A DNA stretch of 56,921 bases from Chara braunii (lineage: Eukaryota; Streptophyta; Charophyceae; Charales; Characeae). The stretch lies in contig BFEA01000398.1 of NCBI GenBank assembly GCA_003427395.1, forward strand, positions 1,111,417-1,168,337, given 5' to 3'. The position numbers were made by a program, and so were the translations under genes. Below the pieces are notes generated by a model. The model did no database searches, was not told the origin of the DNA, and saw only the letters and a program-made list of their open reading frames with translations. Of the stretch, positions 10,125 through 22,019 are shown one piece after another; position 1 is the first letter of the stretch, and each line of letters begins with the position of its first letter.

Positions 10125-10766
10125 TCCTTGACAACAACCACTATAGAGGCTGCACGGGATGGGGATAGACCATCTGTAGAGATCACATGACCTAAGTACA
10201 ATATACAGGAAACACCAAATGATGATTTCTCTTTTTTGGTTTGTACTTATGTTCCCTCAAGACCTACAAAGCCTTCCTGAGGTGGTCTGCACGCTCCTTG
10301 GCATCTTTGTTGTATACGAGAATGTCATCCAGGTGCACCACAACGAAGTGGTCAAGGAAAGGTCTGAAAATGCGATTCATCTCAGTCTGGAATGTTCCTG
10401 GTGCATCGACAGACCAAAAGGCATGACCAGGAACTCATAGGTGCCATACCGGGTTTTAAAGATTGTCTTGTAGACATCCTCTTCAACCATTTCGATCTGA
10501 TGATACCCGGATTTCAGATCAATTTTGTTGAAGACTTTGCAGCCTTGCACCGTGTCCAGCAAGTCATCGATCCTAGGCAAGGGCTCAAAGCTCTTCCTAG
10601 TGATCTTGTTCAGGCCCCTATAGTCGATGCACATCCTCAGTTCATCATTTCCCTTTGGAACAAAGAGAACTGGTGCCCCATAGTCAGATGAGCTGGGTCT
10701 GATCCATCCCTTCTCTGTCAAGGACTCCAACTGTTTCCTCAACTCATCCAGTTCAACAGGTGACAT
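10125..10766 (-). pseudogene. Reverse transcriptase of element 2
   Basis: The fingers/palm segment reads [42 protein letters not shown] and EFLVMPFGL. The frame is lost just before the YLDD-box region. The plus-strand complement near 10,320 still shows the downstream DHFVVVHLDDILVY-like reading, so the active site has diverged. Confidence 0.72.
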
Positions 10767-11030
10767 CCTATACTCTTCCCTTGGGAGGGGTAGAGTCGGG
10801 CAGAATCTGAATATGGTGCTTGGTCTGCCTATAGACCAGTCCAGTAGGCTCTTGAGCTACATCAGCAAACTCATCAACCATGTGTTGAATGGAAAGATCA
10901 ATCTGAGAAGGGGAGGAATCTGAATCTGTTCGAGTGACGCCATAAACAGATTTTCATGGTCAGTAACAGCTTGTCTTAGGATGATGGTCAGTAGCCAAGA
11001 CACATTGTCTTAGGTCCCCCTGGGAATTCT

Positions 11031-11369
11031 TCAATTGAATATTGTGCAGAGCTCAGTCAATTGAAAGTTAGTAGCCCTTAACCACTTTAGACTCATGACC
11101 AGATCAAAGGGAAGATGGGGAAAAACATAGAAATTATGAGAATGTTTGATTTCCCCTTTGTCATCGAAGGTGACTGACACTCCTTTGATGACTTGCTTGA
11201 TTGAGACATATTGGGAATTCCTTACCTGTATCTCCAAAGGGTGCTCAAGGTCAATAACCTTGAGACCCAAGTTGAGTGTCTGAACTCCATTTTGAGAAAT
11301 GAAGTTCCTTGTGGCTCCACAATCAAGCAACCCTTTGATCATAGTTCTGTTAATTTGAGGTTTGAGCAT
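11031..11369 (-). pseudogene. Retropepsin-like protease of element 2
   Basis: MIKGLLDCGATRNFISQ is the active-site region (Asp-Cys-Gly), and PFDLVMSLKWL is the second conserved strand. Immediately upstream an in-frame AAG run (11,383-11,417 on the plus strand as CTT) would encode a polylysine stretch. Confidence 0.7.
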
Positions 11370-11487
11370 GATCAGTTCTGATCTCTTCTTCTTCTTCTTC
11401 TTCTTCTTCTTCTTCTCCTTTAACTGGAGATGAAGGGAACAAAGCTGATCAAGCTCCTCCTCAGATGGGGGCTCATCCAGATAGGGC

Positions 11488-13179
11488 TCAATATAAGAGT
11501 ATATTGAGTCCCTTGCAACTCAGAAGAATTAGGCTCCACAACTGATTCACCTCCTGAAGGAGCTGGATACAGTTCTGCTGGCCAGTTCGGTTTTTTGAGT
11601 GGCTGCAGTTGCTATGGTTCAGCCTAGGGCAATCCTTGACATAGCGATTTCCCTCACACCTCAGACAGACCCCCTTGTCCTTCCTCTTTTGCCATACGCC
11701 CTCTGGGATTTTCAGGTTCCTCCAAGGAAGAGAGGAAGCGTCCATGGGAGTGGTTGGGCACTTGGCAAACTCTAGGAGGTTCTGCAGTTGGGGACCAGTA
11801 GGGCGTTTGACTGACCCCTTAGGAGAGGAGGACTTTTGTCCCTGGTACTGCTTGCCTCCAGGGAGGGCTAGCAGTGTCTGGGCCAGTAATTGAGCAGGTT
11901 GGTCCGCTGATGCTCCTGCACGTTGGCCAGCTGGAGGAATAGATCTCCCCTGGCTAGTGCTTGTAGAGTCATCATGAGACTCCATGGTGTACGAGTTCCT
12001 TTCCCCTCCTCGTCTGGGAAAAGGGGTTGCCTCCCTTCTTCTGGGAAGGGGACTGAACATGGAGTGTTGCCTCCATGTCCAAGGCTACTCAGCCAAAAGA
12101 CCGCCAATCCTTGTGTCCTGCAAAGTATAGGGCCGTGGTATATTTCTCATTAGCTGCCCTGATGAACCAAGTCAGTTGGTCCCTGTAGGACATCTGCAAA
12201 CCGGGAGTAAAGGTGAGGCGCTCAAATTCTGCATAGAGCTTGACCAGGGAACCCTTGTATTTTGTCTAGCCAGGACTAACCAGCTTGGCGGGCCATCTCT
12301 TTGTCCGCAAACCTTGCCTCCAGGCTTTGGAAGATGGTCTCTAATCCTGCTGCAACAGCCCAATCTGATAACTGCTGTTGAGACTTGGTGGCCTCAGAGG
12401 TCGCCCACTTCAATGCTGACCCACTGAATACGACCACAATGGGCTGCACCTTGTTAACCTCTGGGCAGGTGAATCTCCTCAGATAAGACTTCATTGAAGT
12501 GATCCAATCTGACACATCCACTTTGGCATCATCGCCAGTGAATTTGTCAGGTTGCATCATCTTGGGGAAACACTGTTCCTGCTGTCCTGAGCTGCCAGCA
12601 CCAAGTCTCAGATCCTTAGGGACAGCCTGTTGCTAGTTAGGGGCAACAAGCTTTCCCTTAGGAGAAGGGGGTGGTGTTGCAGGGGGAGTAGCGACCGATT
12701 TAAGTTCGGGTTTGACTGTCTGATGAGGGGTAGCGATAGCTGAGTGGGGAGAGGTACTGAGATCTTGTCCGATTCGATCCAAGGTCTCTACAATAGAAGA
12801 CTTTGGCTTCAACTGTAGTCAAGCGGTCTTCTATTGCAGCAGCCCGGTCCATCCAGGCACTGAGGGCATCTTTGATTGAAGTGAACTCCAAACGGATCCA
12901 CTTACCTGTTAGTGTCGCTGAATCTTTCATCAGATCAGCGGCCAGGAAATGTTCTGCCAGCACTGCCCGTCTGGCTTCATTCTGTGCCTTTCGGTCTCCT
13001 TCATCCTTCTCTCTCCTCAGCTTCTCAATCCTCTTGCGGCTTTCCTCTGCAGCTGCCTCCTCCTCCTCAATTTCCAGCTCAATGGCGGTTTTCGGAACCA
13101 CAAGATCCTTGCCTTTGTCAATTCCCAGGTAATATTTTTTTCCCAAATTAAAAAAAACAAAATTCAGATTAGAGTTCAC
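11488..13179 (-). pseudogene. gag of element 2, three frame segments
   Basis: The N-terminal segment (12,700-13,179) is a charged coiled coil: ELEIEEEEAAAEESRKRIEK then LRREKDEGDRKAQNEARRAV. The middle (12,276-12,560) is capsid-like: DKFTGDDAKVDVSDWITSMK and ALKWATSEA. The last (11,488-12,060) carries a zinc knuckle, CLRCEGNRYVKDC, in which the metal-binding His is Tyr. Confidence 0.68.
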
Positions 13180-14525
13180 AACTTCACAGACAGAACAGCA
13201 ATCTGATCAGAATTACACTGTGCTGTTTACTCAGAGGGAAGGGTTACGATAGATAGTAGAATAGTACTTGTGTCTTTAGGCATTCAGGGAGGTTGCAGGC
13301 AGCGGTCAACAACAAAACAGCGTTTGTTTACTTTTATTGCACGCCCAACTGATCAGGAAAAAGAAACAATACTTTCAGACCAGATCCCTACCGAATCTTC
13401 CCATGAACACCAGCACGATTAGCAAGGCAAGAAAACCCAAGTCCATACGCAGAAAAAAAAAACTGCGGCGGGACGCCGTTCGTTTTGCAGAAATAAAAAT
13501 AAAACCCATAATTTGCAGGCTGCAAATCGGCAGGTAGACTGTGTGGACTTGATTAGACTGATGACACAGAGTTACTGAGCGGACCGTTCTTATATAACTG
13601 ACAGACCCCTTTTTGGACTGACTGCATCGACTGAACTGACACTAGATCTGGCACGGCAAACTATGACAGGACAGACCAACAGGCAGAGTTACTGCGTGGA
13701 CCGTTCTGATACGACTTACAGATCCCTTTTTGCACTGACTGCATCGACTGAACTGACACTAGATCTGGCGCGGCAAACTATGACAGGACAGATCAACCGG
13801 CAGAACGGAAACCGCTACCCCGGCCTGTGCACAGGCTCAACACCCACGGTCAACTGCAGGCAAGGTCAGAGGGGAGACCCACGGTCAACTGCAGGGAAGG
13901 TCAGAGAGGAGTCTAACCGCTGACAACCCACTGACGACACAGATTGACAATTACTGACCTCTCAACGGGCCACGGACTGACAGACCCGACCGACCAGTTC
14001 TGACAGACTGACGGACTGACGTTGGAGGGACAGGTCGCCAGAACGAACTCACTCAATCAAGGTCTTGATTGGAGGTTGCCGCCGGTCAAGTTTGACCGTG
14101 TACAGGGGCCTGGCTGACTTGCTGTTGGTCAGTGCCCAAGCTGAATACTCCCCGCAAGTTCTAATCAATTTCCGCAGATTGAATTGCCGCCGTCTCTTCT
14201 GCAAAATTCAACCCTCAAGTGGTCGTCCAAGACCGGTGGCCGACCAAGCAGGCTGAGCCTGCCACTTTGAGGGTTGATGTGCCCTCGGGTCACCGGCCCA
14301 CTGATTAGGATTGACGTCCTAATTAGTGCTGGGGCCAACTCAAGCCGGGAGACCACTTTTTTTTTCCCCTTTTTCTGAACTCGCTTTCTTTCCCTTGCGT
14401 ACCAATCAAGCGACAGCTGTCGCCACTGACACTGTTGAAGACTACGGGGCACCGCCCCCAACCGCCAACCGCCGGCCCGACAGATGTAGGCCGCTAATTA
14501 TTCCGCTGGATGCACGCGGTCATGG
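13180..14525 (-). other. Leader of element 2 with tandem repeats
   Basis: No coding sequence seen. A 117-bp direct repeat occupies 13,568-13,684 and 13,685-13,801 with few differences. A 34-bp repeat with the word CCACGGTCAACTGCAGG follows at 13,852-13,917. The stretch is unusually rich in the pentamer CTGAC and its relatives. Untranslated leaders of this length are common in large Ty3 elements. Confidence 0.65.
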
Positions 14526-14538
14526 CTCCAATACCAAC
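14526..14538 (-). other. Primer binding site of element 2
   Basis: The minus strand reads TGGTATTGGAGCC, two bases inside the LTR end TAACA. It differs at two positions from the initiator-tRNA-Met site. Confidence 0.65.
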
Positions 14539-15583
14539 TGTTATCTACCCGGTTGAACTTCCATCCAACGAATTCACACGTTCCCATACACGCATGCAAT
14601 TGCAGAGTAGATTCGAAGGAGGCAAATCCACACAAAACCGGAGGGGGGATATGCACAGCGGAAGCTCAAAATACACAGAGAATTGAAAAACGAATTTCAA
14701 TTCTGCAATCCCTCTTCCTCCTCCAATCAATCCAGAGTACTTGTTCCAAGAATCCCAACCATGTTATCAACACCCACGGACCAATTATTTACAAGATTTC
14801 ATCGGAGTATCCGGGAGTCTTCTTCTTCCACCCTCTTCCTCAAGCTCTAGCTATTGTGCCTGAGGGCACCCAACCTATCAAGCCTGCCAATCGCCACACA
14901 TCCTCCTCAGTCCAACACCCCTCTCTGCGTCACTCAAGAAGCCCACTGCAGATGAAGTGTCCACTCAGCAGGGGAGCGCAGCTCCCAGGATGATGAAGAA
15001 CAGCAACTCGATGAAGATGAAGGTCTGCCAGGTTGAAGAAGAACCGCTACAAGTGCAGCTTCGGTGGCGGCTGACCAAACCCCAACAGACAGCAAGCAGG
15101 ATGCGCCTCACAGAGTCGGGCCTGACGCCCGGGCCATATCTGCACGAGCCAAATAAGCCCCGGTAGCACCAGCCATGGCTGCCCACTTCCTTTCTTTGAA
15201 GAAGAGGACCGAGTGCTAAAATTAGCGCAGCTCCAGGGTCGACCTCCCGCAGCACTTCGTGGGGAAAAAAAAACAAACCAAAATAGAGCCTAGATTCGTC
15301 GGTCCCTGCCTACTTCTACGTGACTTGCCTCGGCCTCCCACACAGCAGGAACCTATGGAGTCTGGACCTATCTGACCGTTCGAATAGCAAACATCTACGG
15401 CCTGTAGTCAAGATCGGCCTAACTGCATCTAGATGGAATGTGAGCTAAGGGACCCGAGGCTAAGACACCCAAAAGAAAGACCTACGGCCTACCAGTTTCT
15501 AGAAGGGCAGAAAGGACAATAACGAGGCTGAAAGGCCTAAGACTGCAAAGTAGGGACTACTAGCGACAGGTTCAAGCCCAACA
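14539..15583 (-). repeat. Putative 5' LTR of element 2
   Basis: On the minus strand it would begin TGTTGGGCTTGAACC at 15,583 and end GATAACA at 14,539, giving TGTT...AACA termini and 1,045 bp. The inner boundary is supported by the primer site. The outer boundary is chosen only for the TGTT word, because the partner LTR is outside the window. Confidence 0.5.
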
Positions 15584-16350
15584 ATCCTCGAAAACAAGGA
15601 AACAACAAACACAGTTAGTATACACACAGACAAACAAACATGCACAACTCCAGTCACGAGATCGAACCCCGGAAATCACAAAACAGGCAGCAGCGAATTA
15701 GTGTACAGCCCGCACTTCACTGCAATTCATTGCATACACCCACACACCCCAAAATAATAATAATATTGAATAATTACAATAATATTATAATAAATAAAAC
15801 AATAATAATAATGAAAATTTGAGCACATCACTAATTTGTGCATGGAGCATGGTGCACTCGCACCACACACGGCACACCGCAGAAGTGTGCCGCAAGCATG
15901 GTCAATAGACTCGATACCGTCTTTTGTTCTGGTTTTGTTTGTAGATCCATCAGCTCTACCTCTTTTTCTTTTTCTGAACGAGTTTTTCTTGAAACTGTGA
16001 TTGTGTTTTGATTTACTCCTTGCTGATTGGATCACGAATAGCATCCAGGGAGTACACGTGTTGTCCCCAGCGGTAGTTTGAGCTCCTGCTGGAACCTGCA
16101 TTGAGCCTCACTGCTCGTCACCTTGAGCATACACACACAATGAGAGATCACACGAACTACACAGTCCAGAGATGCACAGTCCAGATAAGCGCAGCTTAGA
16201 AATTCCAACGAATTATCACATTAAACAGAGTTCCAGTCACCAGGCACTCAACGGCGCAGATTCCAGCAACCCATATCCAGCATCCTCATCCCGGGTAGGT
16301 GTCGTCTCTCTCTGTCCCCCTTCCTCATGCATGCGCTCACCCTCCCTTTC
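15584..16350. other. Non-coding stretch with an AAT/ATT microsatellite
   Basis: No gene recognised. An AAT-rich run occupies 15,755-15,815. A minus frame at 15,727-16,101 is open and contains RKRKRG, but it is low-complexity at one end and resembles nothing I know. Confidence 0.5.
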
Positions 16351-17306
16351 TGCGAGGATCTGGGTCCTCAGCAGGCCTGAGGGGCCCTTGCTGCAAATGT
16401 GCCCGCCCTAAGTGAAGGCAGGCCTAACAAATCACGAGAGGCCCTAAGCTGTCAAAATTCGTATTTGGGGTCCAGGCAGTTTCGTTGCGCCAGTTGGTTG
16501 AAGGGAACACAGGCCGAGCAGCAAGGAAAATACCTAGGCCTTTCCAGAAAGCACAGGCCCTGGGCGAGATGCGCAGCCTTGTACACAGACAGTTAAGAGG
16601 CCCAACCGGATGATGCCCAGCAGCTGCACCAAAGGCACAGCATCCTGGGGCCTACCGGAAGCTTCTGGGCACAGGCCAGTCCAGCCAGGCTGCCATACGA
16701 GGCAGGCTCTCTCCATATAGGAAAGAGCTCGCTGCATGGCGGGTCATTCAGGCACTCGCATGCTGGCGGCAGCGCTGCTGGAGCTAATGCTCGTAGGCTG
16801 CTGCTGGCGCTGAGAGGCGAGGTGCAAGCGCGTGCGGTCGTGGAAGAAGCAGGGCGCTGCTGACGGCAGCGCCATAGTCCAGCCTCCATAGCTGGCTGAG
16901 GGCTTGGATGTACAGTGAGGCGCAGGGGTGGTCTTCGGGTGTACACAGGGAAGACGTGGGAGTAAGCCGAGGGAGAGAGAGAGAGAAAAGGATGATGATG
17001 ATGATGTGAGGCCACATACCTGGTATTGGCGATGGTCTGCATGGGCGACATCTTCAAGTACTTTGGAGGCTGCTGACGTCAACAGTTGCATTGTCAATTA
17101 GTAGGCTAGTACTATCTGTGTAGGGAGTAGGCTGGGCGCCGAGCACCAAGTAGGGAGATAGGGACTGGATACATATGTTGGTGGTGGCGAGAGCAAGCTC
17201 TCATTGACATTGGTTTTCAGTGCTACGATTCTCCATCGGTGTCATATTGGTGCAATGCTGCTTTCTGAACACTGTGATACGATCTGGCTTTCAATGTGAT
17301 TGTGCA
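16351..17306 (+). repeat. LTR-like block C1
   Basis: Shares with 18,489-19,476 the words CCCGCCCTAAGTGAAGG and CGCCAGTTGGTTG, then a GA-rich run, a TACCT-type word, and a terminal GATTGTGCA. The start is approximate. The CCCGCC...GGCGGG words form a small hairpin, as seen in R regions. No coding sequence. Confidence 0.5.
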
Positions 17307-18488
17307 ATCTGAATATTGGCATGTCGCTATTGCTCATTTTCCTTGCATTTCTCTCTCTCCTTCTCTATTTGAAGATATCGACTCTGAATACATCCGCTAC
17401 TACTCAGCTCTATCTCCTACTACTAGCTATGCGGCTATGGCCACATTCCTTCCTCACCACGGCGCTGCCCAGCAGGGCTCCAGTGCTAGCTACTCGCAGA
17501 TAGCGCACAAGCGCCTCAGCAGCACTTCCACACTTCTTGCGAATGAGCAATTTGTCCGAAATGTGGCTGGTAAGTGACTCGTCCCAGCCTCTGCTTCTGT
17601 TGGCCTGACTTGGGCCTGGTACCAGCTGCCCGCGGCCTGTTTGCTTCAGAATGTTGAGGCCCGGTACCTTCCCGGGTTTTCCTTGGTTTGCTGCTGCTTT
17701 GGGTCCGTGGGACGTGACCTTGACCTGTTGGTCGTGACCCTTGCCTGTAGAATATGACTTTTGACCGCGAGATATGAATCTTGCCTGTGGGACATGACCT
17801 CTGACTGTGAGACATGACTTTTGCCTATTGGATGTGTCTTTTGCCTCTTGGATGTGACTGTTGACCGGGTAGCTGCTGGACTTGACCCCTGGGGTTCCCG
17901 ACGTAGCCTTTCTGAAACTGGCCGACCTGGCCTCTCTCGGCCTGGGGATTTTGACCCTGGGATTCGAACATGGGGTCTGCATCGTGGAATGCCTTTCAAA
18001 CCACAGCTTCTGCAGTGTATGAAGTACTGACGACCGATGCTGCATGTGCTCAGGATTTACAGTGGATAGGCAAGTGACCAGCAAACTATGTGGCAGAGCC
18101 AGTTCCTAAGGTGGGTGATGTGAGTGGGGAGCTGATGCTTTCGGCGATGAATGTAAAAGAACAGTCTGCTTCAAAGCGCTGCTGGGGAAAAGGCCCCAGG
18201 CAAGCATAGGGAGAGGTCACTGCAGCTTTGAAGTTGGCAATATTACTAGAACCTTGTCAGTTGTGAGTACAGCAGCATGGTGATTGGCCGGGGCAACTGT
18301 CATTCCATTGGAGGTCATATTGAGCAGGAGGTGGTGAGAGGTTATTCCAGGATAAAATCCGGTAATGTGTGTGTGTATGTGAGTGCACATGTGTGTGTGT
18401 GTATGTGCAGGTAAGGTACCACCCTGTCTGGTGAAGTCAATATGCAAACGGAAATGATGTGATGGTGGTTTCGGGTCACCCTAATAAC
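17307..18488. other. Spacer between two LTR-like blocks, with a 21-bp minisatellite
   Basis: A degenerate repeat of about 21 bp (GTGGGACATGACTTTTGCCT and variants) lies at about 17,715-17,870. On the minus strand this leaves a 224-codon open frame (17,410-18,084) with repeats such as KSHVSQSEVMSHRQ. I read this frame as a by-product of the repeat, not a recognised protein. Confidence 0.45.
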
Positions 18489-19766
18489 TGTGAGGATTGA
18501 GCCCTCAAAGGGGCCTTGCCGTGATGTACATGTTCTGGGCTAAGGCCCCCAGCAAGCCTCGTGCCCGCCCTAAGTGAAGGCGGGCCAGCAAATCAACGAG
18601 AGCCCCTTTTGTTCAAACATTTCACGAAGTGGGGTCCATACAGTTGCCGCACGCCAGTTGGTTGGAGTGCACCGAGTACCAGATTTCTGCAAATGCAGAG
18701 GTTAGGCCCTGGGCGCATAAACGTGAGGCCGACATTGCATGCTGGACATAGAGGCCGAAAATGCCAATGGGAAACCGGTCCACTATCTGGATCTGGACGC
18801 AGGCCTTGATGAAAGAGGCGCAACTGTATTACGTGGGCCCCAACCGCATTGGGCCTGGGTACAGGTACTGGGGCCCAGGCGCAGGCTCAAGGGAGGCCGC
18901 CCACACGCAATACTGGCATATAGCCAGAGCGGGCGAGTGGGCAGGGATCTTGGCCATTGGGAGAAAAGCCGGCACGCTGCTGCATTGCAAGTGCAGGTGC
19001 TGCACTGCGCTAGGCTGAGTGAAGGCAGGTTGGCGCTAAGCGGTAGGGCGCAGCCTGGGCGCAGGGCGCTGGCAGCCATAGCCGGGCTGCTGGATAGCGC
19101 TGTGGGAGATGAGGGCGAAGGTGGTTCTTCGGAAGGTGAAGGGCGCTGTGTGGGATAACAAGGGAGAGTGAGGGAAGAGAGAGAGACGTACCTAAAGGAG
19201 GGGAGGTCGGCATTGGTGTTGACGTCATCACTCGCTGGTCGTCAAGTTGTCTGGTTGCTTCCATGCTGTAGTTGTAGGTATAGGCTGTAGAGTAGATAGG
19301 GCGCCTGGCGCCATTCAAGAGAGAGAGCTACTTCGGGTTATGTTGTTGGTGTTGCCCTATTGGGCTTGGACATTGAATCACGACTTTTGCTGTATCGTTC
19401 ACAAATGGATGGTATCTTGGTTCCGATGTGCTATCTGCTCTTGCTTTGACTACTCGGACTTCAGTGTGATTTTGCAATTGGTATCTCTGTGCTTCGTCCA
19501 CATTCATGTTCTTTGCATAACTCTTTGTGTGGTGTCCTTGGTTCACAATGCATAAACCACACAAAGATTTCTAAGAGGACCCGAAACCACCATCACATCA
19601 TTTCCGTTTACATATTGACTTTACCAGACAGGGTGGTACCTTTACCTGCAGACACACGTGCACTCACAGACACACACATTACTTAGTGGTGCATCGATGA
19701 GATTTTATCCTGGAATAACCTCTCGCCACCTCCTGCTCAATATGACCTCAAATGGAAAGACAGTTG
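18293..19766. repeat. Inverted repeat with arms of about 185 bp around LTR block C2
   Basis: The left arm 18,293-18,477 and right arm 19,578-19,766 are reverse complements with roughly one change in ten and different CA-repeat lengths. Both share CATCACATCATTTCCGTTT and GATTTTATCCTGGAATAACC on the same relative strand. Confidence 0.75.
18489..19476 (+). repeat. LTR-like block C2 with following primer-like site
   Basis: Diverged copy of C1. It ends GATTTTGCA and is followed after two bases by TGGTATCTCTGTGC (19,479), whose first half matches the tRNA-Met primer site. The whole block lies between the two arms of an inverted repeat. Confidence 0.5.
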
Positions 19767-19809
19767 TACCCAGGAATTCCTTTCTACCATTTTCAAAATG
19801 TTTGAAGCA

Positions 19810-20030
19810 TTTCCACCGCCTTCAAGAAGTTTTGATAGATTGTGTCAAAATTGAAGTCCATTGCAAACTTCTTTTAAATCTCCACTGTTAGTGCATCTGT
19901 ATCTTATTCGTGTGCAGGAATACTACCGCCTTCAAGAAATCCAGATAGATTGTGTTGAAATTGAAGTCTCTGATGAACTTTCTATTAAATATCGACTGTT
20001 AGTGCATCTGTATCTTATTGGTATCCAGGA
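19810..20030. repeat. 110-bp tandem duplication with splice-acceptor-like ends
   Basis: Two units begin near 19,810 and 19,920. Each has CCGCCTTCAAGAA near its start and ends CTGTTAGTGCATCTGTATCT followed by TATT-rich sequence and CAG|G. The repeat of a pyrimidine/T-rich tract before CAG resembles a duplicated intron end. No protein family recognised. Confidence 0.5.
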
Positions 20031-21340
20031 GCGCCAGGTTTCGTCATGGACACTCTGTTAACTGGGGTAGAGTTTGTCAAGGGATGGGGGAGAAGTCTCT
20101 TCATTCAAAAATGGAGCTTTCATCAGCTTGTGAGTGCCTCTTTGCCCTACACCTTACGGACTGGTTGTTATTTTTTGCAATCGAAGTGGTAATTCCTAAT
20201 TGGGGAGAGCCACCCATTGTAGCTACGATAATTTCCAAAGACAGCTATCAAAAGCAGTACTCTAAAACCTTTTCGACTGCGGGGTGTTGCTGCATGCCAA
20301 GCTTCGTTGTTTATTACCTCCATCGTTGTTACTGGCCCTTGGATCTTTAGCTGGGTGATTGCTGTTGAAAGTTGCTCTCTTTTAACGGAATGTCGCGGAG
20401 TGCAGCTGTTTGACAAGTAGTTTTTCTTGAGTAGCTCTGGACATCCCTTGCAGACATTGGAGGTGTTTACGTCACGAGGCTTGCCTGACTGCCGTGGCAT
20501 CTGCAGCTGAGGGATGTCATTGGGGGCAAACTTCTGTTATTTGTGTGTTTTTTTTCTTTTTTCTTTTTTTTTTTTTCCACCAACACCAGCCCCTTCTATT
20601 CTGGGGGGCATTAGTCCACCGGCAAGCACTGTTTTTTATACAATTTGAAACAAGCAAGGGGGGAGAACATACAGACTGTTATTTGTGTTTTCAATAGTCT
20701 TTTTTTTTTTTTTTTTTTCCCTGCCCTCCGTGTCTTTTGGGGTGGGGGGGTGGTCCTGTTTGTAGAACCTATGCTTCTGGTGAGTCAGCCTGATAAATGG
20801 CGCCCTAAGATTGGATGATTCTATTCGGTGGCGCCAAGATAGATCAAGGGTTTGTGGGGGGGGTTTCATAATCACGGATTTTTTCCCCGGGGGGGATGGA
20901 TGTGCTTATTTGGGAATGGATGTGCAAGGAAATAAGCAATGAGAACAGCGATAAACCAGATTGCGGCATCTCACGGAAGACCGGACATGATTGAGCTGTA
21001 TTGAAAGCAGAAAACAAAGCGTAATGCACACCAAATAGGAATGAGCAATAGACCAAAGGCTCTTGATAAAGAAAGCCCTTCCACTGCCTTGAATAATCAA
21101 TACAAGGGCAATGTAGTCTTCCTATTGGTGTCCTGAACGCCCATCCTACTCCCTAGATTCCACTCATCTAGGCTATCGGCATGCCAGCAATGGTCCACAT
21201 GTCAATCGGCCGATGCCGCTTGAAGACTGGTCACTCAGCCTGCCTTCATCAACACTGGATACTTGCCTCGTTTTAACCACCTCCCTTCATTCCTTCCCCA
21301 AGGATCACCACACCTCCACCATCTGGCTATGGTGCGCTTA
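20031..21340. other. Non-coding stretch with long T tracts
   Basis: No gene recognised. T-rich tracts at about 20,525-20,577 and 20,699-20,719 both follow CTGTTATTTGTGT, so this is a diverged local duplication. G runs occur at 20,742-20,750 and 20,856-20,862. Confidence 0.4.
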
Positions 21341-22019
21341 GCCCGGCTATGGCTGGCACCCACCTGCTTCCTCCTTGCTGCCACTGCAGCAGCTTCCCCC
21401 ACCGGGTGCTGATCCGTGCTGGCTTCTCCAGCAGTGTGGCCTCAGCCTGAATGCCTGCACGTTAGTATATTTAAACTGATATAAGTCAGGTACAACATTA
21501 TCAGCAGGGACAAAGGATGAGCTCTTTCTAGGTGGCATAGTACTATTTGGCAGATCTAGCCTCCAGATCTGAGAGGAAATAGAGGGACATGGCAAGCTGA
21601 CAGTCAATCCTCCACCAAGGTGGAGCAATCAATAATGTTCAGGGGTCCTTCGGCCAAACGGAAGGAAGCGTGTGTGAGTTTCAATGTAATGTATAACTTG
21701 CCGGCGGAATAGGAACCGGACTGACGCTCCCCAGAATAGAATGGAGCCAGGACCATAAGGCCCTGTTTAAAAAAAAAAAAAAAAAAAAAGACCTTGGCTG
21801 AGCAGGCTGCGTGCATCCTTGACCACATCCCAGTAGGAAGTGCCTGGGCCTACTGGGAGGGTGTGCAGGACCCAGCCTCTGCAACTAACTGGTGGGCTGG
21901 GCCTCTTGGTTAGGTGCAGGGGCTGGCTTGGGGCCGGTGTCGAACTCCTATGCCCGCCTTCACTTAGGGTGGAGAGGCTCGCTGTCACAGCCGAGGGCCC
22001 CAATCCGTGCATTCCCTGC

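Larger units (their letters stand above)
8080..15583 (-). mobile_element. Element 2: Ty3/gypsy retrotransposon, 3' end displaced by element 1
   Basis: Minus-strand order: putative 5' LTR (14,539-15,583), primer site, 1.3-kb leader with tandem repeats, coiled-coil gag, zinc knuckle, protease, RT, RNase H, integrase, chromodomain. It stops at 8,080, where element 1 begins. The remaining 3' part should lie to the left of this window. Every gene is broken by stops or frameshifts, so this is an old copy. Confidence 0.82.

Noticed and set aside
17410-18084. 224-codon minus-strand open frame
   Set aside because: Mostly a 21-bp minisatellite read in multiples of three. No recognisable domain.
16351-19476. 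C1 and C2 as the two LTRs of one non-coding element
   Set aside because: Both are followed by similar LTR-end/primer-like sequence, C2 lies inside an inverted repeat, and no target duplication was found. They are more likely separate insertions.
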